Shown here: one piece after another, positions 47,532-58,937 of the stretch
Position numbering within the stretch: position 1 is the first letter of the stretch
How the letters are laid out: each line of letters begins with the position of its first letter
Notes under the pieces: model-generated
The model's input: the letters and a program-made list of their open reading frames with translations, nothing else
Database searches by the model: none
What the model was told of the DNA's origin: nothing
Made by a program: the position numbers and the translations under genes
Assembly (NCBI GenBank): GCA_013400975.1
Contig: WBMZ01011555.1
Coordinates: 62,001-126,000, forward strand
Source: Atrichornis clamosus
Lineage: Eukaryota > Chordata > Aves > Passeriformes > Menuridae
Reading direction: 5' to 3'
DNA length: 64,000 nucleotides

Positions 47532-50500
47532 GTAAGGTCATAAAATGATTCAGTGTAATAGAAGATGTGAACTAGAGATGGTGTGGATTTTTGTCAAAGA
47601 TGGCAAATGTTTGCTTATTGCAATCTTTAAAAGTCAATATAGCAAGATAAATATAAGAGCAATAAAATGCAATGGTTTTCTGGAAATAGTAAAAATAATG
47701 TTCTGTGCAATATTAGACTTTATGTTCTATTTATAATCTTTTCTTTCTTATGGAAAGTATTGGTTTTGGGGGACAGTGAGTAATCTGTAATAAATCACTA
47801 AAAGGCAATTATAATTCGCTTTGTTTAACAAAGGTCTTCTATCAGAAAGAATTATAGATATAGACCAGCCATGGTCATTTAAAAATCTTCAATCTGTAGA
47901 AGTTTATCAAAGAATTATTCCTAGACATTTTACCCTTACTGTAGGAAGAAATATAACTCAACACAGTTCTCTTCTTCCCTTAGCTCAGATTTTGAAAAAC
48001 TTTGAGTCTAAAAATATAACTTAGGACCTTAGCATTTCTAGTGGAATACAGGAAGGAAAACTGCATTGCTATAGATCTAACTTTGCAGCTAGTAGGAAGG
48101 CAATTTTGTCTTTCAATAGTCAAAACATCAATTTACGTATAACTATTTAGTGTAAATGTTTGAAAGAATCTTGTTTTGAAAACAAGAAGTACGTGAAACC
48201 TTGACAGCTCTTGTCTACCACATGCATGCAGGATCAAATAAGAAAAATAATATATTTCCTCTGAGTTTGTTTCCTGAACTGTGAAGGGAGAGGTGGAGAA
48301 CATAATTCTTTGTTATGTACCTGACATTCCCTATCAAAGGAATGCCATGTTAGTCTGTAAATCTCTTATATGATAAACAATACAACAATCTAGACTTGTT
48401 TCATTTGTGTAGGGGAAGAGAGAGATGCAATCTCAAACTATGCATTTTCTTTTGAAAGCTTCTGACAAATAATTTTCTTTCCCAAATTTCTTAGTTCTGT
48501 TTTATTGTTGACTGCTATCCTGAAGATGTTGAAAGGCAGCATTTCTCTCCCTGTCATAGTGTAATCACATGTGAATCTCATGAAATTTGATTTAAGTCTT
48601 TTTCTTCATGTTCATTTAATTGAATTACTATAAACATTTAGACAACAAGAAAGGTCTTCCAGCATGTTTTTCCTAAATTCTCAATGTGTGACAAATATAT
48701 GGCATTACTGTTGGGTTTTTTTCCCTGTTTGATGCAAGACAGTAAAGCAATTATGAGGGAATAAACTGTCTCAGGTAGGATTCCTTATAATGATTAGCTC
48801 ATAGGTGGGGATGAAAGAAGAGAGAATTCTTTTTCTCTGCTCTCCCCATAAAACTTAAAAGTAAATGGAGAGAATACAGAGAGGGAATTTGTTTTGACAT
48901 GTCAAGTTCATTTAGATGGGCATGAAAAAGAATTCTAATGTAATCCTTACCTTTAATTTTCTGGTTATATACTTACTGAGTCTTGATCAGACAAAAACTC
49001 TGCCTTTTTGTGAGTAACTCAATGGACAGCTTTTTGGATTCAAAATATCAATTCCCAAAAGAAGTTCAGAACTCAGTTCTAGCTTGTCTCACATAAATGT
49101 ACCTTCTCTTCTCAAAAGTTCTGCACCAATCTGACCTTTGCTATCCAGGACCTACATCCATCCACTATATTCAAACATAAAGTTCACAAATAATCAGCCA
49201 GAGTGATGAGAAAAGGAGACATTTGGTAGTATTCACTTTGTTTTCAGGAGAAAAAATATTAAGTATCATTCACTTCTGGATGGATGGGAAGTTGCAGACT
49301 TCTGCTACAAGGCAGAAATTTTGGATAAGATGAAATTTCCAAGTTCAGGAGAAGGTATTATGTTCTGTCCAGTTTTTTGGGAACTGCAGCCGATATTTAA
49401 CAGACAGAAAAACTAAATCAGGCTGTAGTTTATTCACCTTAATCTGCTTCAAATATTTGGATAAAATCTAGTGTCAGATTCCGTACCTTCAGAGTGTATG
49501 TCAGTACTTGTACAACAAGGTTATTGAACTGGAATTCTCATTATCTTTCAAACCAATAATATCCCACAGAACATTCTTATGATTGAATTACAAAGCTCAT
49601 TTACAATAACATTTTTTGTTTTGAACTTGGACTTGTCGAGTTTGAATCCCAGAGCAGAATTTTGTTTTCTTCCTGATACTGACACAGAATTTCGGCATCT
49701 CAGAGTGAGATAAGGGTTTCATTGTTAAACATGCATTTAGTTGAGGGAGATGCTAAAGGAGAGCCAAAAGAAAATTGAAACTTTGGAGGCAATACTGAAA
49801 TTTAATAGAAGAAAACCACTCTGTCATTTTCTGTTTGTCTCATTCAAATATCCACGAATTTTAGTAGTTTCTTAACTGCTACCCTTTGCTATGTTTATTA
49901 ACCTTACTAGTCTTTAACTCAGTTTTTGTAGTAGGCTTAATGTGCTTGGAGCATAAAGGTTCTAGCATTGAAGGTTCTAGCGTTGAAGTGCCTCTGCTCG
50001 GTATGAAGTAATAGTAGTTATCAGATGAAGTCTCCTATCTGTGGTATAAATACCTTTAATTACAGATAAAACCTTGGAGTGTTGATATATTAATAAAGCA
50101 GTACTATTCTCATGGTAACATTACCTTTTGGCTGCCAGATTTTATAACCACACTGTTTTAGCTTCAGTTCTGCATCAAAGTAGCTATTATTTTTGAACTT
50201 TCCTTTTTAAAGGAAAGAATTCTGACTGCTCATTGTTCCACCTCTCACATCTTAGGGACACTGGTATATTAATATTATCCTATCAATGTACAGATCATTT
50301 TTTCCAGCAGTGATGTGTGTATGGGTGAAACACAACTGATCAATCTGAAAATTTAATTAAGAATAGGAAACAATAATTACATCTCTACAACTTTAGTGGG
50401 TGTTTTCAATCAACAGTTGAAGACAAGTCATCATTGATGGAAATTTTAAGAATGGTGAGACATAGAGAAATTAGATACTTAGAGAAATTTGGATAGTTTT

Positions 50501-52725
50501 TATTGCCCAATAAGCAGAGCATGAATAAGTAATTACATCTCAGTGCACTAATGTGAAAAGTCATGTTATCAGCAATATAAAGAATGCTTGGAAAATATTG
50601 AACTTTCAAAAGAGTAATAGAAGTGATAATTCTCAAAAAATAAAGGCATTAGGGAGGTATTCTGTTGAATAGGTGCTCTTAGTGTAGCATTGATGAAAGC
50701 ATAATACAGGCAGAAAAGTAATAAGCTCAAACAAGTAGGAAAATATCAAGTAATGGTAAAGAGATGTATTTTGCAAGAATTGAAAAAAATCAAAATATAA
50801 GATCAAGATGTAGAAACATATTCAGTGAATGATAAAGGTACTAGATGTGTGCACTGCATAAAAAATGATGGAAATAATAAAAGTGGTGGTGTAGGAGTAT
50901 TTGCTAAAGATGGATTTCTTTTAAATAAAAGGGTAAAAATTGTGGAGAACAGGGTTCTGCTTTCATCAAATTCACTTTGAAAAATTTCTTTAGAGATTGA
51001 CCTGGAAGCCTGCTGTAGACACTTGAGGCTGAACTTTCAATATAAGTAGCCTTGTAAGTAATAATCTTAGATAGCTGGTTGTGAAAATTGTATTATTCCA
51101 TTAAAAGCTATTACAAATTGAAGGTCTCTGTTATTTCTGAATGTGGTAGTCACCTAATTTATTTGCTTTATCACCTGGAGGGGATGCTTCTTTAGGCAAG
51201 TAATGAGTTATAGAAAACATGCTCAAAGAAAATAAGCTTGGATGAAATTACAAAGGTGGTCTTAGTTAAAGAGCGTGATAAGTAATAATGAAAAAAAAAA
51301 AGGTGATATGACTGAGACATCCATCAGAAAATGAGGGAGTTGCAGCAAACTGTGGGAATTGGTTAGTGAATTTACATGGACTACCATGCTATTGGTTAAT
51401 GTATTGAAGTAATGGATTGGAGTAATGAAAATGGAGCAGTATTAAGCAATAAAAAGTGCAATGTTCTGCACTTTTACAGTAATGATAATAATTTCTGTCA
51501 GGAGATAGGTGTTTATAGAATGAGAATAGCTGATAAGGAGAGCTCTTAAGTGTAGCAGGCAGAGATATTTCAAATATCAAAAGTTGAAAATTTGGCCTGG
51601 AAAAATATAGACTCAAAAAAAGCCACTTTCGATGGCAGGGCCAATTATGAAAATAATTTGTCAATGATTGAGGTAGATTTTTATCACTATGATTTGTCTT
51701 ATCAGGAATAAACATTTTTCAAAATTGAGAGAAGAAATTTAGTCTAGTGAAGAAAAGGTGTCAAAGCAGGAAAGCAGAGAGTATCTCTCTCTAGGTTGGG
51801 CTTACCAAACAGCTTCCCTGTGTGGTTCAGCTATGTTAGAAGCTGATGAACTATCCCTTGTGGTCATCTGCTCCTCAGGGCTCTTTCTCTCTTTCTCCCT
51901 CCTTCCTGAATATGCAATCTGTCATCCTCTCACCTTCTGACTTTACTCTAGCCTGGGTCTTACTGTCTTTCAGTGTAAGTATTTGTGTTCAAGCCCTTGT
52001 TCCCCTTGTTTAGAACAGTGTTGTTCTGCACTTCATACAGGATGTGGTAAATAGTCTCTTCCTACTTGTAGTGTTTTCAGGGCTGATACCAAATTTTTAA
52101 AGTAAAGTAAGAAGCAGTCACAGTAGGAAAATCTTCTCAATCCATCTTTCACTATTAGCTCTTTGTGGAGAGCAAATGAACAGTACTAATTATATGGATG
52201 TCAAATTAATATCAAGAAGGTATTTTCCTCCAGCATTTGTCATTTTCATGAACTCTTATCACTTCTAGTTCAAGAACACAAGAAGAATTAATTAGTTTTT
52301 CTAATTCAGAAGTACTTTTCTCTGTACCATACAGAAGAACTAAGGTAACAAAATAGCTCCTTTCAGTCCTCTTGAATTGGTCTTCTTTCTCTGGATCATT
52401 TATGTCAATTAAAATAATTTCAACAGAGGCAGATATTCAAACTCTTCACTGGCTCTTAATACCTCTAATAATCTTACTCAAAGCAGTATGGAAAAGTCAA
52501 AATGAACCCTGTGGCTCACTACAGGAGAGCCCTTGTGGCAGATGAAGTACTGCTTGATGCAAGTTGGAATTTCATAAAATTGACACAGTCTCCGTTAGAA
52601 ACCGTGTCACTGCCAGAGCTCAAAATTTATTTGTTAATAAGGAATATCAGTAGTTAGGCTGTCTATAGTGGGATCTCACAGGAAAGTTTTGATCAATAAT
52701 AATGGTATTTTGAATGTCTCCAGCA
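47532..52725 (+). other. GABRG1: GABRG1 intron 2, first part
   Basis: AT-rich, no exon found. A small tandem duplication GGTTCTAGC(A/G)TTGAA lies at about 49958-49987. 51430-51620 may be a very old CR1 remnant (listed separately). Confidence 0.6.
51440..51625 (+). mobile_element. Possible ancient CR1 remnant
   Basis: AGCAATAAAAAGTGCAATGTTCTGCACTTT (51443-51472) resembles the CR1 'FNKAKCKVLHL' coding block, and the following 150 bp has the expected length to the next block, but similarity is weak. Could be chance. Confidence 0.3.
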
Positions 52726-52729
52726 ATTC

Positions 52730-52790
52730 ATTTTTGTAGTAAAATTGGCAGATGACACAAAGACTGTTTCCCCTGGAAAGGGAGAGGCTG
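52730..52790 (+). mobile_element. Possible CR1 reverse-transcriptase remnant
   Basis: GTAAAATTGGCAGATGACACAAAGACT reads VKLADDTKT, close to the CR1 catalytic box KFADDTK. Flanks are too decayed to align. Confidence 0.45.
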
Positions 52791-53215
52791 CATCTGCAGA
52801 GTAATCATCTCCTTCAGTATAACTGCAATGGAGAGGGGGGAAAAAAGGGACGTGGAGGGGAGTTGTGAAGCCTGTGAGTTGTATTTCAAGGTGAGAGATT
52901 CTTCATAATAAAGTATTCAGCTTTACTTAAGGAATAAGGTAAGATATACTTTGATCCATCTCCCTGTGTTCTGGTCTAGCAGTGGGGCTGCTGTTATAAA
53001 AATAAATAAGATTACAAATTAAAGGAAGAGGATATCTGTTTGCAAAATATATGTTAAATGGATTACATTATACATATGACTATATACACACATAATAAAC
53101 TTCTTTTTATTCTGATATTTCAGTGTGTGTGTATGAGTTCTTGTGCTGTCTTCCTTCCTTTATGAGCTCTGCAGAGATTGAAAATCTTTGCAGCTCAGAA
53201 TCAAAGAAAAGCAGA

Positions 53216-53262
53216 ATTACAGAATATTCTGAGTTGGAAGGGACCTGTAAGGATCATCGCAG
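53216..53262 (-). mobile_element. Short CR1 3' tail, antisense
   Basis: On + the sequence TTACAGAATATTCTGAGTTGGAAGGGACC is the complement of the CR1 3' terminus, the same words as in the antisense copy at 21883. About 50 bp survive. Confidence 0.8.
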
Positions 53263-54777
53263 GAAGTACTGATTTTTTCGCCCCAGGAAATAAATTGGTT
53301 TCCAGAAACTGTTTAAACTTTCTGTGAAGCTTGCTGGGGACAGGATGGTGATCAAGTAACTCTGTGCTCTGTGGTCATACAGAAAATCCTTTGTCCTGCC
53401 TCACTGGTGTGTCTTTCTGTCAGGCTTAAATTCACAGCAGTAACCAGGTTTGGAATCAGGGAGAATTTCCTCCCAAGTGCGCTTGGCAGGGAAAAGGTAT
53501 CTTGGGATATTTAGGAAATGTATCTTGCCTGTCGTTGTAGCTGGCAAGGATGTCAGTGATACCCTCTTTCTTTCTTTATGTCTATTCAAGTTTTTAGCAA
53601 TTTGAAAAAATCTCCTTAAGATTTTAGATTTGTTTTTGAACACTTGGGCAATCTCTGATGCTTTGCAAAAAATGAAATCTGATGACCTAGAGGCCCTCTT
53701 CTATGAAATAAAAATGCCTTTTTGTTTTACCTTTCCTGTTTTTTATCTGCCGATGGACAGAGATGCTTCATTTTATTGTATCCTGTCAAAAAAAGACCAG
53801 CAGAACTCTATTGTTATCCATTGGGTACCAGGACATATATCCTCTTGTGTCCACATTCTGATTCTCCAGTACAAACTAGAAGAAAACACTTGGTAAATTG
53901 ATGAAGTTAAAATGCATCCTCACCTCATCCATTTGTGCCTTTTTTCCATATAAACCAGTTAGGAGGAAAATGAACTATCAGTGCCTCCTGTATGTCAGGT
54001 GTGCCTTTCACGAGAACTCACTTAAACTTTGTGTCCTGTAAATGCACAAAGTGAGAGAGTATATTCTGTAAGATAATATATTTTTAAAAGATTTTGGTCT
54101 TTTGTCTGCACACTGAGAGTGCTTTCCCTGTTTTTAAAGAAAAATTAGTCTGGTAATGTTTAACTTTTCAGTGATGTTCATTGAGGAGCTTTGAATTTGG
54201 TATTTGGAGCAGTGTATTAATCAAGCTGATGAAAGGACATTAGTGATCCCTAGGTGCACTATAGCTTCATGACTTCAAGAAACCTGTGGTGAAAAGTTAT
54301 ATTTGTTACACATTGTCATTAGGGATTGATAGAAAGCACTGCATATTGATTCATTAGTGCTGATAAACACATCTGCTTCCAGACCTCATGGTTTGTTGTA
54401 CAAACAAATTTTTCCAAATATTTTCTTTTTCTGTTTAGTATTGTATTTTTATGTTGGAAGAGAGTTTTGTTTTGTTTTGTTTTTTTTTGCTTTTCCTTCC
54501 TTTACCTATTATATATATCTTATATTTGTTCAAAAAGCACAGGTGGGAATTGCATTATTAACTAAAAAATTCAAGTTAATAATTCTAAAAATTCATATGA
54601 AATAAGGGAGCCAAGTCATATATGATCCTTCATGTAATGAACAAAACAGAAATTTAATTATTCTGATTCTAATAAAGGAATATCAAATATGTAGTTGTTT
54701 TAGTTGAATAGATTAAATTACACTAACAATGCAGAATTAATTAATTATGTAACTATTATGGTTACTGTTTTGTTTAG
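53263..54777 (+). other. GABRG1: GABRG1 intron 2, last part
   Basis: No exon or named repeat. Short open frames on both strands at 53401-53896 are unrecognised. Ends at the exon 3 acceptor. Confidence 0.6.
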
Positions 54778-54845
54778 TGAGAACTACAGTAATTGAAACA
54801 GACGTCTATGTTAACAGCATCGGTCCAGTTGACCCAATCAATATG
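54778..54845 (+). CDS. GABRG1: GABRG1 exon 3 (ligand-binding domain beta strand)
   Basis: Third coding exon, 68 bp, residues 81-103. Seen: a T-rich tract ending in TTTAG (54773-54777). Two bases complete the Val codon begun in exon 2, then 22 codons read RTTVIETDVYVNSIGPVDPINM, and a consensus GTAAGT donor follows at 54846. Known: a short 68-bp exon at this place is shared across GABA-A subunit genes, and ETDVYVNSIGPVDPINM matches gamma-1, whereas gamma-2 and gamma-3 differ at GPV-(NA/SS)-INM. The strand is part of the extracellular beta-sandwich near the subunit interface. The one visible difference from mammals is Thr83 in place of Pro. Exon 3 ends in phase 0, so the next exon should begin with the Glu-Tyr-Thr of the family. 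No such exon is visible before the window ends. Confidence 0.95.
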
Positions 54846-57704
54846 GTAAGTTCTGAATATTGACAGAAAATACCATGTGCATGTTGCTATGGGTTAATAT
54901 TATGAAATAATTATAATTCAAATTTATTTATTTATTACTGTATGTTCTTATGATGTTGGATATGATTGTGGTTATGCAGAGGTATGTTTAGTCTCTCTAT
55001 TTTAAATTGTTGCAATTTGAAAAATGCATTTAAAAAAAATGAGGCCACACAGAGTACATTGTATCAGGTCCTTATTTTAGTTTTTGTTGAACATTTCCAC
55101 TGTGTTTGTGTATACCTGGTTTATCTCTGGCTGGTTACAATTTTCTGTAGCTACTCTTCAGAGCCTAAGAAAAATAACGATTAACACAGCAGTTGTGAAT
55201 AAAACTATTTTCAGTGCAGTGATCTACTGTTTGTTAGGTGGGTTTTTTCAAATACATAGAAAGGAAAATTTGAACTCTTTTGTCCTCCTTTTTCCATTTA
55301 GTCTACTGTGTCCTCTACAGTGTGGGTGTGTGTATACATGGCTGGTTTCTTCAAAAGTTAAGCAATGCATCTCACCTAGTTTCTGGTAGACCTGTTGAGA
55401 TCTGACTGTCTATTTAGTACCGACATTGAAGTAAGAGCACTTATGAGGAAGTTGTGTGTGTGGTATTTTCTTAGTTCACTTAGTTCACTGTGCATTGTAT
55501 GAAATAATGGTGTGACTTTTTTGGCATGACTTCTGCCCAGGAGTAAGACAGGAACTCACCCTCAGGTGATTTTGGGCTTACATCCTTTACCTCCTCCCTA
55601 CAGAACTGCTGACAGTATTGAATTTGCGTGGCAGAGAAGGCTTTTGTTCAGAGGCTGGAGTATGCCAGTACGGGGGGCTTCTGAGCATTTGGTGAGAGCA
55701 CAATAATTCTCAGTTATTACTAAGGGTCTTGTGATTTAGACGTATGTCATCATGTGTGGGTGGGGAATAGCGACTTTTAAGTGATGGGAAGCCAAGCAGG
55801 AAAAAACAGTGGTACTTAGGTGCTGTGGATAAAGATGCAAATTCCAGCATAATGGTCTAACAAGCTTAGGATTGTCATTCCCTGGAGCTGTGGCAGAGAA
55901 GTCCATGCCTCAGGCCAGGACTATGTAATGAAATGTATGATAGAGCATGAGACTGATGGAGTGGGGGAAATTTTCCAAATTCCATGTCTGCTATAAGCGG
56001 TGTCTTTGTTTTTGTCTGTCTCCCTTCTGCATATTTCTCTTTTACTCCTCTCTGATCAATCCACTTGTGATGGAACTTACTGTGGGAGCAAAATGTGAGG
56101 ATGTGTAAGGAGGATATAGCAAGTGGTAGAGACTTCTTTTTCCAGTAACCTGTGTAAGCCCTTCAGCCTGTGGCCAGTGGGTATTACTGTGGGCATACTC
56201 TGGAACTGAACATGAGAAATGCTTACAGCTTCATTTTTCTAGTTTTAAAGAATCAGCACATGGCTGGCTTTGCAGGAGAGCTCTGCCCCATCTCCCACGC
56301 CCTCTTCTAGTCTCTGCAGCCACTGGGTAATGTTCCAGCTATGATTCCTGTGCCCACAAGTGCCTTCTGCTTGCTCAGCGCAGAGCCCGGTAGAATCAGC
56401 CTTGGAACTATTTCATGTCAGTTATTTAGAAGTCTCCTCACGTCTGCCCCAGCTGTGCTGGAGCTGGGTGGTGATGTACTTGCCATGGTGCTAACAAAAG
56501 CCAGTCATGCTGGCTTATAGTCCAAGGTAAGGATTAGCATCCTACTGAAAAGGCACACTACTTCCCTAGAGAGCAGAATCCTAATAGTTAATAATGTATA
56601 TCAACTGGATGTTTCTCTCCAACCAATTTCTCTTAAAAGAAAAAAAAAGATAATGAAGCATGCCAGCAAAGGGTAATAAGGTAGATGTTACTAAGACACA
56701 GAACTTTAAAAGCTATTCTATGCTCTTTAAAAATGGACAGAGAACTAATTAGCAATTTAAATTACAGTCTAAAACTACTGTGGCCTTCATAAAAGGCCAA
56801 TTGCTTTCTCTGTGCTTGTACTCCAGGAACCTGGCTTGTAAGAGCATCTAACAACAATGGGAAAATCAAAAATTTGTATACATATATATGCAAAGAATTT
56901 GATTAAGTTTTAAAAAACCCTGTTCTTATTCTAGGAAACAACATTCTCAGCAAAATAAATAAAAACAGATTTTACCCTGCAAGCTCTCTGGGACAGAGCT
57001 GTTGGTTTCATTAGGAAGGCACTTTTCCTGGAGTCAATATTTTTTGAGGTTTTTAACCAATAATCCAAAAATTGCTTCCATTTCAAGGGCTGTCCTTAGC
57101 CCTCCATTTGATCACTTAACAAGAGAATACATTTTCTATGATTTTCAAGCCCCATTGGATTTTCAAGCCCCATAATGTATTTGCCAGATACATTAATTCA
57201 CTTTGGCAAAAGATGTCCTTTAACTATCAAGTTTGGATACAGTATGGCATGACATAGAGGGTGTTTTTTCTGCCAATGATGCTGAAGCAGCATATCAAGG
57301 GAGCGTGTTTGTCTTAAAGTTTTGAGAACAAATAATATGAGAGGAAAGAGATTTGGTTTCTTAATTGTTTCTTTTCCTCTTGCTATTTGATGAATTTTCA
57401 CTTTTGTAAGTGAGGTCTATGTATGACATTCATTAGAATTTGTTTTTGAAGGCTGTTGTATTTTGGCTTTTACTATGTAGCAATATCTACACAACATTCT
57501 AGGTGCTATAGTAACCCCATGCTTCAGTTTTTCTAGAGCTTGCGATCTCTTCGGACATCTGCACTCTGAGTAAACACTTGTAGCAAGTGTCTGGACCAGT
57601 GGACTATTTGGGCTTCCAATAATAAGTCTAAAGGTTTTTCAGTCTGTCCTTTAGAGCTAACGTGTGCTGTGCATTGTGCAACAAGCATGTAAAATGCAGC
57701 TAAG
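54846..57704 (+). other. GABRG1: GABRG1 intron 3, first part
   Basis: AT-rich, no exon 4. A perfect-looking short tandem duplication GATTTTCAAGCCCCAT occurs twice at 57140-57175. Confidence 0.6.
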
Positions 57705-58937
57705 TGCCGTTACATGGCACATGCAGGACAACTAGGGGATCAAGCTCAGCCAGAAAGGATTTGTGAAAGTAAGGTCCAGCTTGACCAACCTGATCTCCTT
57801 CTATGACAAACGGACCCACACAGGAGATGAGAGAAAGGCTGTCATCTAGACTTAAGTAAAATGTTTGACATCATCTCCCACAGCATCCTCCTGGGAAAAC
57901 TGGCAGCTTGTACTTTGGATGAGTGAACTCTTGAATGGGTAAAAAACTGTCTGGATGGCTGCTCTCAGAGAGTTGTGGTGAACGGAGCTAAATCCAGCTG
58001 GTGGCCAGTTGCTAGCGGTGTTCCCCAGGGCTCCATACTGGGGCCAGTTCTGTTTTTGTTGATTATCTGGATGAGGGGATCAAGTGCACCCTTGGTAAAT
58101 TTGCAGTACTAAGTTGAGTGGGAGTGTTGGTCTGCTTGAGGGTGGGAAGGCTCTGCAGAGAGACCTGGACAGACTCTACCAGTTGGCTGAGAACACTGCA
58201 GAAGGTTCAGTAAGGCAAAGTGCTGTGCCCTTGGGTCACAGTGCAGTGCTACAGGCTGGGACAGGAGTGGCTTGAGAGCTGTTCAGCAGAAAAGGACCTG
58301 AGGGTGCTGGTTGACAGCTGTCTCAATATGAGCCAGCATGTGCCCAGGTGGCCAAGAAGGCCCATGGCATCTTGGCCTGTACCCAGAGTATTGCAGCCAG
58401 CAGGAGCGGGGAAGAGATTGTTCCCCTGTACTTGGCACTGGCGAGGCCTCACCTTGAGTGCTTTGTTCAGTTCTGGCTTCCTTGCTTTAAAAGGGACGTT
58501 GAAGTGCTGGAGCATGTCCAGCAAAGGGCAGCAAGGCTTGTGAAAGATCTGGAAAACATGTCTTAAGAGGATCAGCTGTTCACTCTTGTGAAGAGGAGGC
58601 TCTGGGGGGACCTAACTACAACTCCCTGAAAGAGGTTGTAGTGAGGTGAGGGCCAGTCTCTTCTACTGTGCCTGCAGTGAGAGGACCAGAGGAATTGGCC
58701 TCAAGCTGAGACAGAGGATATTCAGATTGGATATTGTAAAAAACTTTTTCACTCTTCAAGTGGTCAGGCATTAGAATGGGTTGCCTGGGGAGGTGGTGGA
58801 GTCACCATTCCTGGAGGTGTTTAGGAGGTGTCTGGATCTCATGCTGGGTGATGTGGTTTACTGGTTTAGGAGCTACAGTTCTGGGTTGGCAATCAGACTT
58901 GATGATCTCTTCCAACCTTGATGATTCGATGTTTCTA
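57705..58937 (+). mobile_element. CR1 LINE fragment (reverse transcriptase to 3' end) in intron 3, sense
   Basis: The longest well-preserved CR1 here. Blocks in order: HMQDN and SQKGFVKVRSSLTNLISFYD (57716-57807); a VKCLTSS remnant of the SKAFDT block; [16 protein letters not shown] and [26 protein letters not shown], where the two catalytic Asp codons are deleted (about 58105); [73 protein letters not shown]. The 3' UTR has GGGTTGCCTGGGGAGGTGGTGG, ATTCCTGGAGGTGTTTAGG, ACTTGATGATCTCTTCCAAC and TTGATGATTCGATG. Loss of the DD pair alone makes it inactive. Confidence 0.94.
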
